Assembly (NCBI GenBank): GCA_032158295.1
Contig: CM063260.1
Location: forward strand, 3,791,501 to 3,855,500
DNA from: Pycnopodia helianthoides
Taxonomy: Eukaryota > Echinodermata > Asteroidea > Forcipulatida > Asteriidae
Reading direction: 5' to 3'
DNA: 64,000 nt
The position numbers were made by a program, and so were the translations under genes. The notes under the pieces were generated by a model. The model worked only from the letters and a program-made list of their open reading frames with translations, was not told the DNA's origin and made no database searches. Below are positions 56,905-64,000 of this stretch, one piece after another. Each line of letters opens with the position of its first letter. Position 1 is the stretch's first letter.

Positions 56905-57450
56905 CATTGCACAACGTTGTGATAAGGTTGTAATTTGGTCGATGGGATGACAACGTTTTGACTACGATGCATGAACGTCGGATCTTAACATGGTTTTCAA
57001 CCAAAGTTGTACATTGGTTGCATGTTGATAATCTATGCAACGTAACACCAACAAGTTTTATGCGTAAAGTTTTCACAACATTGTATTGATGGTATTATTA
57101 CAAAGTAGTGTTTTAAGTTAAGGCAACAACGTTGTGTATAAGTTATTGTTTGTCTCATTAAAACACAGTAATTATGTTGTGGCGAGCACGAGTTGTCTGC
57201 ACGTTGTATTTGGGTTTTAGTTGGGTTTTTATTAAAATGTCATATCTAAATTGTGGCAGAAGTATAAACAAGTTGTGAAAGCCACGTTTTCTCAACGTTT
57301 TGACTACAAACGTATGCTGTGACCTGTCATCAGTGAGGCCTACTTGTTGTGGGCCTTGTAGTTTTATCACAGCGCAGTATCTTTGTTTTTACCATTTTGT
57401 TGTGAAAATGCATTGTAGTTTGATTACAACGACATAATAGTGTTTAGACC
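56905..57450. repeat. Low-complexity CAACGTT / ACAACGTTGTG-rich region
   Basis: Variants of acaacgttgt, aaccaaagttgtacattggt and caacgttttgactac occur on both strands across ~500 bp. Two minus frames (56852-57076, 57158-57370) are open but repetitive. Confidence 0.4.
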
Positions 57451-58125
57451 ATAGCATCGTAAATGTTGCATTTTTAGTTTGTATTGGCGAATTATTCATG
57501 TTTAGACCATAGTTTAATAGTTTAAACAGCTGGTTGGGATGGTTTTTAATGTCATCCAACTCGGAGGCAACCAACTGTAATTTTTCAAACAATGTCAATT
57601 ACGAACCCCGAGAAGAACAAAAATGTGAACAATCAAATGTAGATGCCTTTAACTCTTTTCGGAGATTGCCTGAAACTGGTTACTTTACCAAATTGACTGC
57701 ACGGTGACAGTACACGCATTATTGAAATCTTACCTGGTGGAGGTGAAGTCATCGTGTGAGTTTCTGTCCAAAAGCCGGCTCAACTTTGCCAAAAATAAAC
57801 TCTGCAACAACAAGTCAGTGGTGTCAGTGATATGTGAAAAGAAGTTGGTTCTCTTCTCTTCTCGTTCACTACTTTTGTATAATTGTGCGATGCCAGCTTA
57901 CGAGCCCTGGATGGCTATGCTGTGCTCTATATCCGTCTGTTTGTCCTTCCTCTGACGTGATTAGTTTTAAATATGAAACGGAAAAAAACCCAATGTGGTA
58001 CAACCAAATGGAGACACAACGACGTGTTGTTTTATGTGACGTTGTTTATATAATTGTGTTTATGCTTGCCCCGCCCAGATACTGTAGTACTACGCATCAA
58101 TATTAAAATTATGTGTCTGTTTTAA

Positions 58126-58511
58126 AGGAACATTACAGAACTGGTACGGAAAAAATCTGTAAAATATACTTTTTGATCACAGATTTACATAAAACTTACA
58201 CGGTCTAATGATGATGATAGTAGAAAACATCCCTTGAAATATTTCTGTCTGAAATGCCATATTTGATGAGAAATGAATAAACTAGTTTTCCGATTGGAGT
58301 TTATCGCTCAGTGAGCGTTTTATTCATTTGTTGAATCTATATGATTTCATGCAAATGTGTAATCGACTTTTCCCTGTTTTCTCGTGACCCAGATGTCCGA
58401 TCGATCTCAAACTTCTACAGGTTGGTCAGTTTATGTATAAGGTGGATTACATAAAGTGCTTACACTGCCAGCAACTGTTTTGTTAGCAAAAACCAATTCT
58501 GTAATGTTCCT
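58126..58511. mobile_element. TTAA-flanked MITE, third copy of the 386-bp family
   Basis: AGGAACATTACAGAACTGGT ... CAATTCTGTAATGTTCCT between TTAA at 58122-58125 and 58512-58515. Same orientation as the 50211 copy. Confidence 0.92.
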
Positions 58512-58599
58512 TTAACCCGACGTGTGTCCATGGATCGAGGGCGGCCGCCGGTGGTGTACGATTGATTGCCTTTTTGTGTGGGCGCGGCCCGCATTTTTT

Positions 58600-58702
58600 T
58601 TCCTGCAGCACACGTCGCCTATGGAGTCAACAGTTAAGGGATAGGCTGTTCTTCCCTATCCCTTAACTGTTGACTCGTCCGTAGCCAGCGCGTGCTGCAG
58701 AA
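58600..58702. repeat. Strong hairpin with ~22-bp perfect core stem
   Basis: gagtcaacagttaagggata + gg faces ctatcccttaactgttgact + c around a ~9-bp loop. An outer imperfect stem uses ctgcagcacacgtcgcctat and cgtagccagcgcgtgctgca. Confidence 0.85.
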
Positions 58703-58734
58703 CATAAATTTGCGCGCGGCCCTGGTGTCAAACA

Positions 58735-59046
58735 AACCTTTCCATTGCAACGTCACAGGCTGAAATTCCGCGAACCGAGGCTGGAAAACTATGGAAAGCC
58801 ATAAATGCAAAGCAAAAACAGATAGTCACAGTTTGTAACAGTGTTACACAAGTATAAACAAATACTGTTGAATTTGTTGGAAACAAAGCAACCGTTCTTC
58901 ATTGGATGTATTCTTTTTAACTGAAAGTTTGCAGTAATGTTGAATTTGGTCATGACATCTGTCAACAACACGATTGACTGTTCTGCTAACAATTGGCAGT
59001 CCATGCCAACCAGCGCGGTTTGTTTATCAACAATGGAAAGGTCTAT
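58735..59046. repeat. MITE (ACCTTTCCATTG ... CAATGGAAAGGTCT), copy B
   Basis: Second member of the family at 47040-47335, with ends acctttccattg and caatggaaaggtctatagac. Confidence 0.7.
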
Positions 59047-59095
59047 AGACCCATTGCACAACAAACTTTAAGGCAAAATATTTATTTAAAAAACA

Positions 59096-59880
59096 TGTTT
59101 AGCGTCCTGCCTTAAAAAAAAATTAAAAATAAAAAAGTAGGAGAAGGGCCTTATTTGTCTTTTCTTTTTCAAAAATGGCCGCCGGACACATTTTGTTCAG
59201 TCAACCGGCCGGGCTTTTTTCCAAGATGATTGCAAGCTTTTTTCCGTGTCCAAAAAAAACGATCTTATTTATTTCAAAATTTCTTTTTTTCGCGTCACAG
59301 TTCGTTAAAATTTATCCCTTTCTTTTCGTAAAAAAGGAAACGGGCGTAAAACATGTACAAAAAAACTTAAAGCAAAGGACCAAAACTTACAATATCAATA
59401 AGCAAAAGTCATATCAAATTGCGCTACCTGAAAATTACATTCACATTTATTGCAATCCTTTTTGTTGTAGTGATTGTATGTATTTACTGTTTTTAAACTG
59501 TATTATACGTCAATATAGGCCTATCTATAGCTTTTTATGATGGTGCGAGACCAATATTTAAAATCCCTGTGATCGTTTTTAATCATTGGCTTAATAAACC
59601 ATTCTGATTCTGCTTCTGATTCTGATAGGGTAAGGCAAACAAAACAAATGTTAAGCGTCCTGCCTTTTTGAAAAAAAACAGAAGGAGGGCCTTTCTTAAT
59701 TTATGTTTTCAAAAATTGCCGCCCTACACATTTTTCAAGACAACCGGCCGGGCTATTTTTCGAGATGATTGCCAGCTTTTTTCTGTGTGTTTTTTTTTCG
59801 GTGTTTTAAAGTCTAAAAATACAATCTTAGTTATTGAAAAATTTATTTTTTTCGATAGAGATCGTTAAAATTTATCCCAC
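59096..59880. repeat. Direct repeats of ~230 bp flanking ~320 bp
   Basis: 59096-59325 and 59648-59880 share agcgtcctgcctt, gccgcc--acacatttt, caaccggccgggct, gagatgattgc-agcttttt and gttaaaatttatccc at about 80 percent by eye. Between them lies a retrotransposon-like tail (59583-59630). LTR-like spacing, but no LTR termini or coding domain. Confidence 0.5.
59583..59630 (+). repeat. Non-LTR retrotransposon 3' tail
   Basis: taataaaccattctgattct, gcttctgattctgat: the AATAAACCATTCTGATTCTG repeat typical of CR1/RTE-like 3' ends. Confidence 0.6.
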
Positions 59881-59924
59881 CAAAAAAAAGGAGAAAAAAA
59901 AGAGGCAGCCTCTTACAAGGTTTG

Positions 59925-60226
59925 TATAGACCCTGTGACCTTGTACATTCCAGGGCCTTTCTATGTGGCAGGCACGATGCTTTAATGGTCACATGGGAAA
60001 TTTTATAATTTGTGTCTATATCTCCACATAAGCTCAAGGAGATGTGCCCCCCCTTTCTTTATATCAAAAGTTGATAAAAAAAAAATCAGACGATGCAATC
60101 TCCATAAAATATCATACTTAATGTTTTTCTTTCAATTGGGCTGTGTACAAATTGTGCCCGCAGGAAGTCCAGGCTCGGTTGCTTTTTTGTTAAACATAAT
60201 GATGTCATAGGTCACATGGTCTATGG
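59925..60226. repeat. ~300-bp element with TATAGACCCTGTGACC ... GGTCACATGGTCTATGG ends
   Basis: The ends are inverted copies. The right half belongs to the family also at 41940-42063 and 48970-49090 (ctgtgtacaaattgtgcccg, caggaagtccaggctcgg). Confidence 0.6.
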
Positions 60227-60700
60227 GGCGCGCATTTAACCGTGCACCTGTCACCTACAAATGCGTACTACACAGAAAACCCAAGAAAACCAACTCCCAA
60301 AATGGCGTCACCACGATTTACTTGTTGATGACATCAGGTAGATAGGGTCAAATCCAGCAGGAAGAAAAAAACAAAAAAACACCATGACCCACAATTAGTG
60401 CAAGTGCCACATACAATGTCTGAATTTAATGTCCTTTTTATGAAAGTACTGAAAACCATAACGCAATTATACAAACAGATCTTACAAAGTTGTACCTTAC
60501 AGTGATATGAACTTGAACATGTATATGAACTCAACCTGTATATAAACTTGAAAAGTTACATTTTGGGCTCCCTTACTCGAAACAAAATTACTGACTACAA
60601 TAAAACAACTGCAGGAGAATAACAGAAGCAGAATAAAATGCAGCACTTTTATGACTGACCAGTAAAAAATAAAATGCATTTTTCACAAGTCTGTCATTAA

Positions 60701-61055
60701 AGGTAGGGTCATAGATTGGTAATTACTCTTAAATATTTGTTGAGAAAGGATTCCCTTCGAGGTAATATGGTTTAGATAATTTTTTCACCCCGAAACATTT
60801 GAATCTGAGAAACACTTCAAGCGTGAATCGTTTCTGAAGGGTTGCTGCAGCAAGAGATGCGGTTGGTGCCCGCTGTCACCTCGCTAAATATGCATGGATG
60901 CGACGTTCTTGTGAAAATACCATGACAGTTATTTTGCTGTTTTCTCAACAAGTAGATGCTGTATTCAGCTTAAACTTTCGCATGTGACTTTTATTGTATC
61001 TTCCTTTGTAATTTTGCCCATAAATTAGCATTACGTCGAACGTATGACCCTATTG
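60701..61055. mobile_element. TTAA-flanked MITE (AGGTAGGGTCATA ... TATGACCCTATTG)
   Basis: TTAA at 60697-60700 and 61056-61059. The internal palindrome tctgagaaacacttcaagcg / tgaatcgtttctgaa links it to 18000-18345. Confidence 0.7.
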
Positions 61056-61501
61056 TTAAAGTGCTACATTCTCCCCCTTTTATTCTCCTTATGTAATTAC
61101 CTGACTACCCACGGCTCACCACTTATCGATAAAATAACTGAAACTATTATTAACAGGGGTGAGATAACAGTGCAAGAGCGAGTTGACCAGCCATTTGGAA
61201 CCGTTCAACTGCACGGACTAAATTTGTTTACACAACTGTGCACATAACTGACCTAGCATATGGGTGTACTGTTAAGATACATTCAACCCATAATATCAAT
61301 ATTGCGGACTGGCACGTCTATCCTTCAAAACCACAGTGGACGATATTGAATGGTAAGACTGTGGGAGGGTTGACTGTACAGCATATTCACCACTTAATTT
61401 CATACTGCTGGTTGGCATAGTTTATCTACATGATAACCTTCCCCCCCCCCCCCCCTCTGTTCATACTCTTTGTATGACCGTGAATATGTTGGCAACTTCC
61501 T

Positions 61502-62055
61502 GGGCTCAAGTTCATAAAGCTGTTAAGCAGAAAATTAAGCAGAGCAAAATTGTTTGCTTAGCAAAAATTTACAGGGCGCCAGTCACAAAGGAAATACATT
61601 ACATGATAGCTTGGGTGGTAAACCGTTCCGATTAAGTAAGATTAGTTTGTGCTAAGCAATTTTCTGCTGAGCAGCTTTATGAAATGTGGCCCAGGAGCCA
61701 ACTTCATAAAGCCATTAAGCAGAAAATCTTTGCCACATACAGCGAAAAGACGCCGGTCACAACACTGTTAACTGTATGTTATTTTAGCTGGTGGCTGGTG
61801 GCCTGTTTGTGCTTAAGCAAGATTTTGTCTATGCTAAGCAGATTCTGTGCTTAACAGATTGATGAAGTTGGGACCATGGCCCATTTTCATGGCATTGCTA
61901 AGTGCTGTATTCTCTGCTTACAATCTCCAGTCTCTGCTTACAAGGTTGATGTCTGGGCTAGCTTAGTAAGCATGGACTCTTTGCAATGTATAGAGTATAT
62001 ACCCCCATGCAAAAAGGTCCTTGCTAATCAGTGAAATACGCACCCATACAATAAC
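61502..62055. repeat. Two or three adjacent MITEs of the TTCATAAAGCNNTTAAGCA family
   Basis: Element 1 (61502-61692): gggctcaagttcataaagct ... gcagctttatgaaatgtggc. Element 2 (61694-61873): ggagccaacttcataaagcc ... acagattgatgaagttggga. A third, weaker one runs from 61875. The interiors are rich in gcttagca/tgctaagc. Related to 10499-10643. Confidence 0.65.
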
Positions 62056-62140
62056 ACTTGTAAGCGCTGATTGCAACAATTATGCGGCCATGACATTGGG
62101 GTCTGCCCCAGCCTGGAATATCCTCTACATATCACCCCTA

Positions 62141-63611
62141 TCACCTCCATGCATGCTTAAGGGCTTTGTTTGCGGCTAGCTTACGGGTCAGCCAGGCTGC
62201 GAATACGAGCCCGACCAGAACGGCACCGATCAGTGTGTAGTCAAAATCTTCTTTCAAGACGTCAAAAAGTTTGGAGGGTGTCACACGAGTGAAGTAGTAA
62301 TCTAAAACAGTCAGGGAGATAAAAATTGTCGAAGATTATAGCAAGATTCTCGATATTAACCCTTTCCAATTACCATAGGCGACTTTAGTCAACTTCACTC
62401 ATACCCCCTCTTGTTTTACCTTTAGGGACTTATGTCGACGAAGCTTACACACACAGAGCTCTGTGTTGCAGTCACTCTGTGGACATTCCATTGTTCTGTA
62501 CACTTACAGAAAATCATATTCCTCAACACTGTACAAATCACTGTGTGGGCGCGTGTAAGTCCACATAGTGTTTCAAGTACCTACATTATGTGGACCTCTT
62601 TTGTTCTCAAGTCCACACTTTGTATGCAGAGTTAAACTGAACAAAACACACAAGCCTGAGCACAAGGCCATTTGTGATGAAGCTGTAATTTTTTCCATGT
62701 TTACCCTCCAAGATCGGATCTTTCCGATTGTGATAAAATAAGGTTGCTATCATGGAATCCCCTCAAAAAGAAGTCGAAAGATCCAAAATTCTGAACAACT
62801 TTTGAGAGCCTCATGCTTGTGTACAAAAAGCGAGAGTTCAGATTCGGCACTAGGCTCAGAACCTTAGCTGTTAATTAAGTGATCTCTGTGATTTTTTTGT
62901 ATGTTATTTCAGGGAATTTACGAGAAAGAAAGTTTTCTTTATTTATTTTGCTAACAAATTTAATATTCAGTGTGATAGTAGAGTTTGTAAATTTGGCCTC
63001 TAAGCTCAGCGGAGCTGTTGTGTAAGATAATGGGTTTTACGCTTGAGTGATCACAACCATTTTGTTAAAAACAAGAGGACAAACGTGAACATAAACAGTT
63101 TGAATTTTGTTTTCCTAAAAGCTACTCCTTGAAAAGAGTCTATATAATAGTGATGCATTGTACCAACCTAGACCATATGCAAGCAGTAGACATGTAGACT
63201 CCAGTCCAGCCGCTGCCGTGTGCAGACCCTCAATGCCAAGCACCTAGACAGTAAAAATCAATCAAATGGATAGATATTGTAACGTCTTGTAGTGAAGGCT
63301 AGAGCAAAGCAAATCGATAGGTCCGCCTTTTTATGGCAAATCCTCACAGCGAATAAAAAACAAAACAAGCGAGGTATAAAACAAGCAAAGTGGTCATGGA
63401 AATGGGCTGGAATGGGCAGGGAAAAAAAAACATGATGTATGTATACTGAGAAGTGAAATCTTACCGTTTGATTATAATTGATGATCGACTGATGGGGGAT
63501 AGGGAGCTCTGGCAAGTACGGGATGAGCCCTTCTTCCTTCTCTTCACTGGTCGGTGCTAGAGGGCGCCGTGGATCCAGAAAACGCTTCGGCAGAGCGAGG
63601 ATGCCACCCGA
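62141..63611 (-). CDS. EMC1: ER membrane protein complex subunit 1, last three exons (5' part outside window)
   Basis: Exons 63465-63611, 63168-63243 and 62141-62301 join in phase (0, then 1) with GTAAGA/GTTGGT donors and cag/tag acceptors. The protein reads [86 protein letters not shown], then a membrane helix [15 protein letters not shown] and a stop after KALKHAWR. This matches the conserved C-terminus of EMC1 (LDPRRP, INYNQT, GLESTCL-(V/L)AYGLD, FDVLK-D-DY, C-terminal helix, -AWR). EMC1 is the large lumenal/membrane subunit of the complex that inserts tail-anchored and multi-pass proteins into the ER membrane. The acceptor at 63612 shows that more exons lie beyond 64000. Confidence 0.96.
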
Positions 63612-64000
63612 CTGAAGAGCAACTGCAAAAAAAAAAAAAAACAACCAAATCAGACCTTCAAATCGAAGCTACTTTTACTCAAAAGATGCCAACAGTTTGG
63701 AAAAAAACTTACTTACTCCACGGATACAAAGGTTTTGATTGTGTCGAAGCGTCATACATAATTCCAAGTGTGAAAGGCATGTTGCGTCTTATACAGCGGT
63801 GTGCCTCATACGCTAACAATTGAATCTTATTTCGGTGATTTTAGGGTGCTGCGTCTTATACGCCGAGTGCTTCCTATACACAGGAAATTACGGTAGTGAA
63901 GAAACTACGCATGCAACCATAATACGCAATGCTTTCAAGCCTACTCGTTAGCGTAACCAGACTAATTGGATTCCATTCCCTACTTGATTGCATGAGTTTC

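Noticed and set aside
63554..63823. Plus-strand 89-codon ORF at the right end
   Set aside because: Antisense to the EMC1 exon at 63465-63611 and then intron.

Overview
This is animal (eukaryotic) genomic DNA, most likely from an echinoderm and possibly a sea star. Genes are interrupted by GT-AG introns, most of the sequence is non-coding, and there are many short inverted-repeat transposons. One end carries pieces of a Death-NACHT-LRR receptor, a family strongly expanded in echinoderms; the species call is inference. Most genes were found by joining short exons by splice signal, reading phase and family signature, because long ORFs are nearly absent.

Layout. (1) 144-7475, plus strand: remains of a NOD-like receptor. 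A Death-domain exon and an exon reaching the NACHT P-loop are followed, with the rest of NACHT missing, by about 35 tandem LRR modules of ~156 bp that are full of single-base indels. (2) 7480-11300: no gene seen, only repeats. (3) 11305-20707 and 21056-32632: a tandem segmental duplication. Each copy holds a minus-strand six-exon gene for a four-pass MS4A/CD20-like membrane protein with a Pro/Gln repeat N-terminus, a divergently transcribed plus-strand first exon of a MADF-like (Myb/SANT-type) protein, and a plus-strand unit of unknown nature with an octamer/TATA promoter-like region and a 33-bp minisatellite. The copies differ by transposon insertions, microsatellite lengths and frameshifts. 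(4) 32640-42230: tandem repeats, Gypsy gag-like fragments and a long foldback element. (5) 42237-47464, minus strand: the 3' part of a CD225/dispanin (IFITM-like) two-pass membrane protein gene with introns of 1.75 and 3.1 kb. (6) 47470-62140: repeat-rich, with a 544-bp tandem duplication, a 19-bp minisatellite, several TTAA-flanked MITEs and a LINE endonuclease relic. (7) 62141-63611, minus strand: the last three exons of EMC1, an ER membrane complex subunit, whose 5' part lies beyond the window.

The genes do not form one pathway. The window does group several membrane or immune-type families (NLR, MS4A-like, CD225-like) beside the housekeeping gene EMC1. The most notable observations are the NLR locus with its indel-ridden LRR array, the two MS4A-like paralogues carrying different lesions, the exact TTAA empty site between the paralogous segments, and a 754-bp palindromic element with a unique, apparently captured ORF at its core.
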